DNA of 64,000 nt from the NCBI RefSeq assembly GCF_020921035.1, contig NC_063156.1:3658001-3722000 (forward strand), in the 5' to 3' direction. Shown here in pieces: positions 21,240 through 32,361 of this stretch. The stretch comes from Rhodamnia argentea (lineage: Eukaryota; Streptophyta; Magnoliopsida; Myrtales; Myrtaceae). The position numbers and the translations under genes were made by a program. The first letter of the stretch is position 1; each line of letters opens with the position of its first letter. The notes beneath the pieces were generated by a model. The model did no database searches. It was not told the origin of the DNA and saw only the letters and a program-made list of their open reading frames with translations.

Positions 21240-22901
21240 TAACGACGAAGGAGATTAGAGATGTCGCACCGGCGCATTATGTGCTCCACTTTAAGTCCTT
21301 CTCTTTGTTCGCCAAGAACAACATGGAGAAGTATGAATCGAGCGAGTTCGAAGCAGGAGGCTGTAAATGGTTCGTTTCTCTTCTCTTTAGCTCCACCTTA
21401 CACTCTCACATTCAGAGGTATTAAAAGAACTACATAAATATAGCGGTTCGACATAGCCGGTTAATTAATTTTCAACGTGCTCCAAATTTAGGCCTTTCTT
21501 CCAGAAGATGGTTTAAATGCTTTCCAGGCATATTTCTGTTACTGCTAAAGATATGATGTTTGAACCCTTTTGTAGTTTTGTAAATTCATACAGAATAAGG
21601 TAATCTTCTTTATGATGAAGAAATTGCTGTGAAATAAATGTTGATTCAGCAATCAGGAGCTGTACGGCACTTCTTGATTCTGCAGGAAACTGATCCTTTA
21701 TCCCAATGGAGACAAGAGCCGAAACGGAGAAGACCACATCTCCGTATATCTGGCAGTTTCCGGGACGAGTCCTTTCCAACTTGGCGGGGAGATTCACGTG
21801 GCCGCCAGGTTCTCTTTGTATGATCAACTCTGCGATAGATATCTAACCGAACAAGGTAAAAAGCACTGAAGTAACAGCAAAAGGCAATAAATTGTCACCT
21901 TCTGAACACTAATAGTGAATCGCTGAATCTTCGCTTGTGAATTGAAGTAAGAGCCGCAAGATTGCACGCGTTGAAAGCCGAATGTGGGGTCCCGAGATTC
22001 ATGCCGCTTAAAATTTTCGCCGACCCGTCCAATGGGTACCTCGTGGACGACACCTGTGTCTTCGGTGTGGAGGTCTTCGTCATCAAGAGTTCGGGAGTTG
22101 GCGAACGTTTGACGCTAAAGGAGAGCACATCGTATACTCATGAATGGAAGATATCGGGGCTGTCAAAGTTGGGGGATGAATATCTGGTCTCTGATGTATT
22201 CACTCTTGGAGACCACGAATGGTAGCTTCTATTTACAAACTTCCTTTCAAAACGATTGCTATTGCCTTTGCGGATACATAATTTTTCCTATCTGTTGCTA
22301 CTATTTTCATTTTCTTCCCCAGTAAGGTGTTCCTATACCCGAGGGGTAACTTGCGTTACAGGGGTCAAAGCCTTTCGATCTTTCTCATTTTAAAGGATGT
22401 GGGCAAATGGGCTACTGGTCAGAAAGAGAACACGAGTTTCACCTTTCGGTTAAAAGGCCGAGACGACGTTGTACACCATCAGAAGGGTAAGTGTTTGTTC
22501 TCGTGAGTGGGATGAGCGCTGCACTTCAAGGTCACTGTAAATAGTAGCAAAAACAGGAAGTCCAGAGCGATACACAATTTCAATCTCGGCTTCTCTCTTG
22601 CCGCACTACAACTGCCAAATAAATCGCACCCGTTAATAAGTAGCAAATTCGGTTTGTTCACGTAGTCTGCATAATTAGAAAATGCCGGAATATCTCAACG
22701 TTTCTAGACTGTAATTTTCTGCACTCTTGCCCTTGTCTTTGCTACTTTGCAGCTGGTACTGCATGGTTGAGTAGCTCCACCTACTACTGCGGTTGGGGAT
22801 CTTTCATGCCGCTGAAAACGGTTCACGAATGCCTGACGGAGGACTGGTGTGTCATTGAGGTCGAAGTCGCCGTGCTCGGCACAGTTAGCAAATTGCCATG
22901 A
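21240..22901 (+). CDS. Two-MATH-domain protein, first exon not located (gene F)
   Basis: Exons 21240-21369, 21686-21855, 21948-22221, 22323-22486 and 22753-22901 have the standard lengths (130, 170, 274, 164, 149), standard phases, and a TGA stop. The exon at 21240 begins in phase 1 after ACACAG, so a small upstream exon supplying the ATG is required. None of the MDDEAY or KRKRE type is visible nearby, and the upstream in-frame sequence has a stop at 21,152 with no ATG. MATH 1 reads HYVLHFKSFSLFAKNN, KLILYPNGDKS and NGYLVDDTCVFGVEVF; MATH 2 reads HEWKISGLSKL, SLSIFLIL and FTFRLKGRD. The Trp at the exon 4/5 junction, conserved in other copies, is Cys here. A 33-bp tandem duplication carries the acceptor twice (21,205/6 and 21,238/9), both in frame. 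It could be a real gene with an unusual start, or one silenced by loss of exon 1. Confidence 0.6.
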
Positions 22902-24149
22902 CAACAATGTATGGTCTGCATGTGTTCATAAACGGACAACCACCGTCAGTTCTTTCCTCATGACAATAGTACATGTTGATTTCATCCATTTCTATCTCTG
23001 GTCTCAGTGGTTTAGACTATGGCCGGAACCTCCAAATGCTATGCCTGCCTCGGTTTCATCTAATCTAACGCTTACATTTAGTCTTCGATCCTGATTCACT
23101 TCGTTACCTCTATATAGATCGATGTAAAGCTCGAATCTCTGTCATTGAGTAATGTTCACGGTCACCGGAAAAATCCATGGAAAGCAGAGCGCACATGCTG
23201 TCTGAATGTCGACGGGTTGAAGATATCGAAAGTGATGGCTGGCCTTGAATTGTCCAAATAGATTGCAGCTTTGATTAGATTTTGCTCAGATGCTGTTCAA
23301 TGCTTTCATGGAGGCATTTTCAGTGAAGAAAAGCATGAGAGAGGTTAGAGAGCTGAGAAGGCTCGTGAATTCTGGGATAGGAGGACCGAAGATGAAAGAA
23401 GAAATTTAGACAAATAAATAGAAATACCAAAATAAGAAATGAAATAATAATGACGATGACGACGATAAATACAGGAAAAAAAAAGATAATGACAAAAAAA
23501 TAAAGGATAGGAAAAATGCAGCCCTCAGTTATGTCTTAGGATTTAAAGCTTCACTAATTGATGTTCATAGAGTTTAGGATACTGAATTTCATGATATTTA
23601 GGGCAATTTTAATTTTGGATAATTTTTATCTAGATGAAATAGATAGGATATTCTTTTGATAAGAATTAAAAGATTAATAAGTGCTTTTGGCATTTATATT
23701 TAGGATTACGATTAAGAGGATTAGCTGATGGGGACCAAGTCGCGATGCTCGATAATACGGCCATGTCTATTATTGTTCGACTCGTATCGAATTATTTTAC
23801 CGCTCTTTTCCTTTTATCACATCAAAGTGACCTAAGGTTCCGATTTTAGCTTATGGGCATTATGTCTAAGGGCTTCTAATAAGGCCATGGAATATCTTTT
23901 GCCTGACTTGTATCAGATTCATATTCCTTACTTAAAACTCTTTTACTTGACTTTCGATATCTATTTGATGTTTTGGTTGTTATGTTTCGATTTTTCTAGC
24001 TTCGTTCAACCATTAGGACGCACCATAGGAGTAGCTCAATGCGAACAATCGTGTATAAGCACTTAGTAGAAACAAAATTCGGATTCCATGATTCGACAAG
24101 ACCGCATGAACCACTTTGTGGGCAAAAAATAGAAAAAAAAATCATGATT
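22902..24149. other. 3' flank and intergenic; nothing recognised
   Basis: The first few hundred bases resemble the 3' flanks of related copies (CATGACAACAATGTATGGTCTGCATGTGTTCATAAACGGACAA, compare 37,531-37,570). The rest is AT-rich with no gene. Confidence 0.5.
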
Positions 24150-24550
24150 CGGGTATTGAAAGAGCATTAATAGCATTCTAGTTCATAGGAAGTAGAATTT
24201 ATTAGCAAAAGTCTGATACCTTCATCAATGATATCGTCAAAATGGAGCCCAAATTAGAACCTATTAACATATTTAGTTCGATCCACTTTCACTCAAAAGC
24301 TTAAACCAATTAGTAATGTGCTAGCTGGGATAACATTGACTGCTTAGCATCATGCTAATTTTTCGATGCGGGATGTCTCTAATATGAGTCCTAACGATGC
24401 CAACCCTCAAAATCGGATTGGGAATCTCCAACCCAAACAACAGTTTTTCTGGAGGTTGTACTGAGTTAGTCCACCGATTCTAGTTGAGAGAATTACCAGT
24501 AGTCATCTACTCCTCATAAACAGTTCCATCTTCGCCTCTCAACCGTAACC
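24150..24550 (-). pseudogene. Fragment of a MATH gene with an inserted repeat
   Basis: 24,440-24,545 is the reverse complement of the exon-5 end and following intron of the 46,735-48,561 type (exon part encodes RLRGEDGTVYEE). 24,150-24,440 matches 30,925-31,160, an inserted sequence with LTR-like GGGATGTCTCTAATATGAG phrases. Everything else of the gene is missing. Confidence 0.6.
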
Positions 24551-26139
24551 ATATATTCTAAAAATTGAAGGGAGGGGGGGCGCCGGACGCATGACTCGCA
24601 CGTGCCTCTTTTCCGTTTCCCCCGACGCGTGGGGCCCTCGTCCACTTTTAGCCGGACAAGTGGCGGCGCGGGGTGTCTTTCGGGGACTTTTACGCGCGAG
24701 CGAGACTGCAACGAGGACAGACGGGACGGAGAGGAGTTGAGTTTGGTTACCGCCGAGGAATTGCAGACGTCGCCCGTGGAGTGTAAGACACGACCTGAAC
24801 GAGCAAAAATGTCCCACGCCTTCTGAAAATTTTAGAGGAAGGATCCTGTATAGAAAGAAACAACAAAACTGCAATGAACGGGCCCTAACATGTTTCAAAA
24901 CAAAAAATCTAGAAGTAGGGGTCGTAAAGGAGGTCTTTCCCATCAAGAGGCGGCCAACATGCCAGTGAACGAGCGAGCGCGTATGGATCTCTCAATTCCT
25001 CCACCGTTCAGTAAAACCCTCGTGTGCTCATTTTTCCATAGAAATTGCTGACTCCAGCGATGATGCGTAAAGACTAAAATCACTATAACAACGTCACGGG
25101 CCCAAATTAGCCATCGTACCACAAGAATCAATTTAGTGATGTTTGTATGTGGGCATTGTGGAACTACGTTATTTGTTTAGGCTCGTGGTCGACCCACGCA
25201 CGACGAAGATTCCGATGTATGAACATGTACACAGCTGAGGTGATTCTCGTGTCTTAATCATTGCTTATGTGGCTTTCATGGCATAACCACAGCCAATACG
25301 GGTTTCGGGCCTTGTCGTCCGGCGAGATATGGTCGCGGGATTCTTCACACGAGCATTGGCATCACCACTTAAGATGGGCGGCATTCACGTTAGCTATCTT
25401 CGTTCAAAATTGATAGGGTAGACTATATTGATAAATTGTCAAAATATTTAGTACTAAATTGATTATATTAAATAAGATTGAGTTGGCATAAATGCCGGCT
25501 CTGTTTTGCTAGCATGGACGAAGTGTTACTCCCGATGTCGTAATTTTGAATCATGCGATGAGCGGGCCCTAAAGGGGTTGTTTATTTTGTTCAAACAATT
25601 CAATCAGCGAAAATTTTCGTCATTAGTGAAAATGAAATATATTCTTACTCGATTTCATTTTTATAAGCGATAGAAACGATAATTTTATAAGACATTATTT
25701 CAAATCATTACTATTTCGAGAAAGAAAATCAGTATGATTAACTTTCTGGAGACCTTCGACAGATCGGCAATGACCAATGAGATATATTTCATTCCCCAAA
25801 GCACGCGGGATAAGCCACGAAGTAGCAAAAGGGTTCATTGTCATCAAGGACAGTTGCTAGACGGGTGAATAGAGCGCTAACAAAGCTGTGAACATGGACA
25901 ACAGGATGAATCCAGACGGTGAAACTCCAATTTTCTAACACTGCGAACATCGTCATCGTGCGGAAACCGACAGCAACGGCCAACGGGCGAAATGCCAACA
26001 TTTCACGATACTTTACTATCTTCGCGGTCACGAGCAAATCGCTCTCCACAACTGAGAGAACTCCAATCCTAGTGTGTAATTGGAGCACGCATCACATACA
26101 TAACCAAGTGAAAAAACTGAATCTCAAGCATTTCCTCGA
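24551..26139. other. Intergenic; GC-rich patch, no recognised gene
   Basis: 24,560-24,830 is GC-rich with open frames on both strands but no start context or family similarity that I recognise. A 99-codon minus-strand frame at 25,789-26,088 is also unrecognised, so it is not called. Confidence 0.4.
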
Positions 26140-29100
26140 GAAGTAGCCAGCAAGGGTTGCCTAACCCAGACGCGGCCGGCGAGGTTCTGGCTCCTAGCGT
26201 CCAACCAAGGTTGCTGGGGTAGCCAAGCTCACGTCGATCGCAGCAAAGAAAAGAAAAAAATGGGGGAAAAAATAAAAATTTAAAATTAAAATTGTCTTTA
26301 GACAAAAATGCCTTGGACTGATTAGAGTATTTAGCCGGCCAACGAAAGAAGCCCTTATTTGAAATTGTCATAATCACTTCAGACCTTTATTTGATATGGC
26401 CACTTAAGGTATTATTTGAAATAAAGTTCACTTTAGGCTTTTATTTAAGAAAATAAAAACATTTCAAGTTCTTATTTTCCTTTAAACTTTAATTCTTTTA
26501 GGAGTAGTTAATTTTTATCCCCAGTGATGAATTGCCTCGCTTTTCTTATCATAATAATCTTCATCGAATATTTTAACTCCATTGACAATGCCTATTCACC
26601 ATTTTCTAACCCTTTTTTTTGGTCGAGAGAAAGATGTCACTTATATCATAATAATAGTTTAAGAGTTACATCTTTCAAGTCTAGCAAATTCCAAACAACT
26701 CTTGAACAAAACAGAAGCTGGAAAACAGAAAACAAAACACAATCTGCCGTTAGAAATACACTCTCATCCCTCAAGGACAAATCTATCGTAAAACGTCGGC
26801 GGCCTATCACTAGATTCAGTGATAAGCACGTGCTAAGATCTCCCATTCTTTTCGCAACTACTTGCGGGTGTGAGTCTAGGTTCGACGTCCTCATCATCAT
26901 TGTCGTGCAGAGACACCAACATCAATATGTTGAAAGAACACATAAATAATACCTATAGGGACCTCCCAGAACAATATTTATATTTAGCGTAGGAGAGTAA
27001 AATCCCCAAAACTTGACCTAAATCTAAATCGGGAGAAATGAGCGGCCCTAATTTTAGAAAAGTTATGGAGCCACGTCACAAATATCCTCCTCAGCATCCG
27101 TCGCTAGACGGATGGCCTAACTAATCTCCACGCTCACTCAAAATCAACTGGAGAAATTTATTCACGCAAATAAAATGAAAACTTCAAAGAGGGAAGAGGA
27201 AAGCAAGAAAGTAAAGTGGGAAGGGAGGTCCCTCAAAGGGAGAGTAGCGGTTATTTTTCCAAGTGGAGGGGCAAAGGAAGGAAACCCTAGCAGAGAGAGA
27301 GAGAGAAGTCGGGAAAAAATAAAAAATAAAAAAATATAATGCAAATGTATCAAAGTTAAAGAGATATAATCTATACTTTTAACGGATCTATTGTGAATTT
27401 AAAGATGATTTTGAGCGATTATCCCAAACAAATATTTAAGTTGATTCTTGTCGCTAAAGAGGCGTCATTTTCTAAAAAAGCCTTCTCAAGTTGTGCGACT
27501 TTAACGTTTTTCTGTTATGTGAAGTATGTTTTTTTGAAAAAGTATGTTTTTTTTTTTTGGAACCATTCTGTGAAGTATGTTACAATCTCAAAAAAATTGA
27601 ATATCTTGTGAAAAGAATTTCCGAGGTAGTCATCTCGATATATCTGAATCCCGAAAAAGTAGTTAGACAATCTCCGTAAAGAATGCTGCAGATGTTTAAA
27701 AATTCAAAGCGATTTCATTATGTGCAACATCATTCGCAGTTCATAAACTTGCAATGTCAGAAAACATGACAATTAGTCAAAACTTTATAACAACAACGGT
27801 AACCATGATCATAATGAGATGGATACACTTGACTTGAGAACGAGACAAATTGCAATAACCTAATTAGGGAGGTATGTCCAAAAAAGAGAGAGAACAAAAG
27901 GATGAAAAGAATTTTTTTTTTTTCCAACTTCCTAGGGGCAGAGTAGTGAGACACTCTAAATAGGTGCAAGTGGGATTGGATAACCCAATCTACTTCGTGC
28001 TTTTTTTTTTTGTCTCCCTATCCTTTAATTCACTTTTATTCCTAAATTTTGTTTTGTTTTTCCTTTCTTTTAAATACAGATACATTTGATCTGATAAAAT
28101 GTTTGTATGTTTATGAGCCATGATAAATATGTACATGTATGTGTACATGTGTTCCTAGTGGGCCGAGTACCAAAGGTGGTGATCCTGTTAGCTCTTGGAT
28201 CCATAATAATATAAAAATGTAGATCTATATGTTTACGATAATTAATCCATCTCAAATAGGTAATTCTAATTAATGAAGGAGATTACCAATTTTATGAACT
28301 TGGCAAGACAGTGATAATCAAAAACTTTCTGTGCTGCAAAGAACTAACGTATCAAAAGAGTGACGGCAATCAACTAGTTCCAAAAGAACAATTCCATGAG
28401 TTTACTGCCTTAAAACTACCAGCCTAGTACGAGGAGGAAACGGCGGTAGAAATCGTCCGATCATGGACTCAGAATCGTATTTGTCATGTCAGTTTGCCAG
28501 AAGTGCCTAGGACGGTGACTTCAGCCTCGACGACGCATTCATCATTGACTAGGAAATCTCGAACGCGTTCTAGCAGCATAAAACAAGACCACCCCCATGA
28601 AGAGCTTGAACGACCGAACCATCGTGAACCTGCAAAGTGAACTGTTAGCCACATTTATTAATGCAAACTAAATTTATGATTCCTAATTTGTCAATGATAA
28701 TACCTTTCGGGCCCTCATGGACAGCACCATCTTGGCCTCTCAACCGAAAGCTGTACCTTGCGCTAACTTGAGGAGCTAGTTTCTTTGAATCCACCAAAAC
28801 AAGAAATATCGAAAGGCTTTTGTTCCTTTCTCTCCAGTCACCCCTTGGATAGAGACGCACCTTCCTGCATAGATGAATAGTCCCACAACCATTAAAGATC
28901 CCGGAAAGCAGAAAAAAAAAAAAAATCTACAAGCAGATATGAAAGATATCATTCCTACAGAAATTTAACAGATTCAAGAAATTTAAGTTACCATTCCTGA
29001 TCTCCAGCAATGAATATTTTAGAATAGCATGACTCTTCTACCAAACTTGAGAAATTTGGAATCTTCCATTCATGTGTATGTGAGGATGTACCCTTTTTTA

Positions 29101-30230
29101 GTCTTAGACATTCACCGATGCCTGAGTTCTTGATGACAAAAACCTCCACACCGAAGACACACGTGTCATCAACAAGGTACCCGTTCGACTGATCCTTGAA
29201 ATTTTCTAGAGGCACAAATCTTGGAATTCCCCACTTGGACCTCATTGCGCGAAACCTCGTAGAGCTCCCTTAATATCATAAGTGTATATTTTTTACAAAG
29301 TTACAACCAAAGTTGCATTTAGCATTTTGCTCGAAATTAATATGTGGAATTGGTTACCTTGTTTTACCAAGTATACGTCGCGAATTTGATCAAACACAAA
29401 GAACCTAACGATTGCATTCACGTCCGAGCCAACCTTCAAAGGACTGGTCTCGGAAACTGCCAGATATATAGACACATGACCTTCTCCATTTCTGCTCTTG
29501 TCTCCATTGGGATAGAGAATCAGTCTCCTGCAACAATAGACAACGTTTAAGCAGTAATAACCACAGATCTCATGCACACACATTGAGAGAGAGAGAGAGA
29601 GCACCATTTGTGGCCTCCAGATTCAAAGTCATTAGTTTCATATATGTCCATGCCGTTGTCTGAAAACAGAGAGAAGGACTTAATCTTGAACACATAATGT
29701 GCAGGTGAGACATCTGTGTACTCCGTAGTTATTCCTGCTCAGTTTAAATCAAGCCCAATTAACAAAGAGAGAGAAACCAACTGACGGGTTCATGTCCGAG
29801 AATAGAATAAAAAAAAAGAAAAGAAATTGTCTCCGGATGTAGAAAAGCTAAATGCGAAGCTACGTACCATAATAAGCTTCGTCGTCCATTTCCCTGTCTT
29901 TATATTTCTTTCTTCTTCTGTTTCTCGGACTTCTACTTCTGAAGATTCTTGATGGTTTCTGGTCAGCGGTGTTACGTACTGAATGGAAGAAGAAATACAG
30001 CAAGGGGCTTCTTCTTGTTTTTCCAGGGTCGCTTCGTTTCTGGCAAAAGAAATAGAAGAGAAGGGCGTCGCCATCCAAATTGCTTTGCTTTTCAGCGACA
30101 TTGCATTGAGATATTTAGTTATATTCTAGAGATTTTTAGGACATTTTTTTTTTTTCTGATTTTCAATATCTCTTTTGATCATGCACATCTGATTTGTTTT
30201 CCTTTGATAGTCATATAATAAAGCATGTAA
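26140..30230. repeat. Segmental duplication, copy 2 (about 4 kb)
   Basis: Colinear with 8,640-12,620. The left boundary is near GTAGCCAGCAAGGGTTGCCT. Copy 2 carries an intact MATH gene at 28,484-29,889 and an extra 120 bp at about 27,850-27,975. The non-coding part, 26,450-28,340, has no recognised gene except a conserved short open frame at 26,646-26,900 (-). Confidence 0.85.
28484..29889 (-). CDS. Two-MATH-domain protein, intact (gene E, 301 aa)
   Basis: Six exons: 29868-29889 (22 nt), 29605-29734, 29358-29527, 28992-29268, 28704-28864 and 28484-28629. The total is 906 nt with TGA; phases are 1,2,1,2,1. The first exon encodes only MDDEAYY plus one base. MATH 1 (about residues 20-155) reads HYVFKIKSFSLF, RLILYPNGDKSRNGEGH, SIYLAV and GYLVDDTCVFGVEVF. 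MATH 2 (about 173-297) reads HEWKIPNFSSL, RLYPRGDWRERNKSLS and FRLRGQDG, and ends VVEAEVTVLGTSGKLT. It lies in duplication copy 2; its partner at 10,891-12,358 is dead. The role is probably as an adaptor or ligand-binding protein, inferred only from the MATH fold. Confidence 0.86.
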
Positions 30231-30689
30231 TCTATACAGGATTCAGTCTCTTCGTGTCCGGGAAAAGAAAGAGAAGAGACGGGTGCGGCGATCCAAATTG
30301 CTTTGCTTTTCCCGAAAATGCCGTGTTAGAGAGATATTTAGATATATTCTAAAGATTTTTAGGATATTTCCTTGGATCACATCTGATTTTTTAAAATCGA
30401 GGAAATAATCTCTGCCTTTTCCAAAAATCCGGATTACGATGCAGTGGTGGCAAAGTTGGGGAGATTTTGAGCGATTTTCGACTAAGCACAGACAAAGAAG
30501 AGATGTCTCTCTGCCTCCGCAATGATGATTTCCTCAGACCGAAGCGTCTGAACCTTGTGGAGAAAAAAAATAAAAAATAAAAAATAAAAAATCAGTCTTT
30601 TTTTCTTACACCTCTCTCACACCAGCAAAGACAATCAGACCTATCAAGCATCATCATCTGCGCTGTAGCTACTTGGATAACCGTACAAT

Positions 30690-30930
30690 GTCAAAAAGAA
30701 ACAGAGAAGCAGCAGATTCAATTGCTGCTGAAGTTTTGAGACAAACATGATGGTAGTGGCTTGACGATATCTCTATCGATCTTCTGTGGGGGGGGGGTAG
30801 GGGGCGGTGGCGTTGTTCTTGAATTGAGCAGAGATAACTACGGAGACGAGAGAGATCTCGCCCACGCATTATGTGCTCGAGACGAGTCTTTCTCTCTATT
30901 GTAACAAAACGGCAAGTTTTACCATACAGA
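30690..30930 (+). pseudogene. Fragment of KRKRE-type MATH gene, exons 1-2
   Basis: ATG at 30,690 starts MSKRNREAADSIAAEV, then a frameshift (GTTTTGAGACAAAC). Most of exon 1 after DG is deleted. A short intron-like stretch with a run of G leads to TTGAGCAG|AGATAACTACGGAGACGAGAG, the start of exon 2, which loses frame after CCCACGCATTATGTGCTCGAG and ends near 30,930. The rest of the gene is absent. Confidence 0.75.
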
Positions 30931-31254
30931 ATCAAGAATTTATTAGCAAAAGTCTAATACCATCATTAGTGAGATCGTCAAAAGGGTTCTCAAATCAGAA
31001 TCCATTAATATATCGAGCTCGATCCACCTTCACTTAAACGCTTAACCAATGAGTTGTGGGCTAACTAGGATAACGTTGACCACTTAGCACCATTACTAAT
31101 TTTCTAATGTGGGACATCTCTAACATAACTCATATGCATCCTAACAATGCCAACCCTCAAAAGGAATCGGATTTGGAACCTCCAACCCAAACGACAGCTT
31201 TTCTAGAGGTTGTGTTGAGTTAGTCCACCGATTCTCGTTGAGAGAATTACCAGA

Positions 31255-31380
31255 AGTCATCTACTCCTCATAAACAGTTCCATCTTCGCCTCCCAACCGA
31301 ATGGTGAAGCTTGCGTTAAATTTCTGCCCAAGATCAAGTTTTCCCTGAATCAGCCAAACAAAGATATATTGAATGGGGGG
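31255..31380 (-). pseudogene. MATH gene exon-5 fragment
   Basis: The minus strand reads SIYLCLADSGKLDLGQKFNA then SFTIRLGGEDGTVYEE, matching exon 5 of the 46,735-48,561 gene. It is preceded and followed by intron-like and inserted sequence (30,925-31,250 resembles 24,150-24,545). No other exons are present. Confidence 0.7.
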
Positions 31381-32361
31381 GGTTGGGTTCGTTTTTACAG
31401 CCCGTCAGAGTTAGCAAACGCGTGCATTCGTGAAGATTAGTCGAGTTGAGAAATTCCAATTACTTGCGCTATAAAAAGGGTCTTAGCAACTGTAACATTT
31501 GCTAATCGTACCTCACAAAGAAACATTTTGTTTCTCTTTGCCTTGATCGTGCATAACGTGAGAAGATCAAGCTTAGAAAATGAGAAATTTTTTCGTTATT
31601 TGGATGTTTAACGAGTGTCCCTACAGATCCAGTGCCTAAAGATGCAAAGCCAAAAAAAGTCCACATTGGTACCGTAATTTTCATTTTATTCTTCCGGTCT
31701 AAAGGAAAATCAGTGGGCTAGCGGGGGTTAATGCATAGGCAGGAAAAGAAGGAAGTTTTCAATGAAATGAACAGCAACTCTTTGACATCAACTAGAGCGC
31801 TTGGATCTAGAAAACAACATCCCCAGCATCACCTGACAACGGTTTAAAACATCTGATTGTACTATTATGGGCTGTGAAGTTGAACCTGTGAAGACTCTTT
31901 AGGTCGAGAACAGTATTCTTGTTCACAAACTTAGCATCTGCGCTTTTTCCTTGTCCATGGTATAGAAGCTCTACCTGCGAATTGTAGATCCGCAAAATGA
32001 AGTGACGAAGACTCTGTCGGCCATTTTGATTCTAAAAGTGACGCCCACTTTCGGGCTTTTAATCTAAAGAGGAGAGCAACATAGGAGTAATCAATCGTGA
32101 CATGTTCGCTGAAAAAAAAAAAATCCTTTTGTAGCGATAGCAGTCTTTGAGAGGTAAGGCAGACAAAGAGTTTTCAGCTATATTGCCCACCTTGCCTTAA
32201 GAAGATCACGATCCTATGGTGAACAAACTATCAAAATACACTAATGACCCAGAAGTTCTGTAACGAGGGAAGTCCTAACCCAAGAGGAAAAAAAGAAAAA
32301 AAACATGTTCCAACCTTGGAACAAACATTATTTAGTGATTGATCATGTACTCAGCAACAAA
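31381..32361. other. 3' flanking blocks of MATH copies; no gene called
   Basis: 31,400-31,700 resembles 38,120-38,420. 31,800-32,060 (-) is the best-preserved copy of the conserved downstream block also found at 5,615-5,890 and 42,460-42,660. Its 62-codon open frame (31,807-31,995) is discussed as a finding. Confidence 0.55.

Noticed and set aside
21194-21424. Possible direct start of gene F at 21,194
   Set aside because: The codon there is TTG and the frame has no ATG back to the stop at 21,152; an upstream exon fits the paralogues better.
24539-24946. A 135-codon minus-strand frame and overlapping plus-strand frame in a GC-rich patch
   Set aside because: Open frames on both strands are expected from base composition; there is no domain or splice logic.
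25789-26088. A 99-codon minus-strand frame
   Set aside because: Unrecognised, no supporting splice sites or paralogue in the window; not enough evidence to call a gene.
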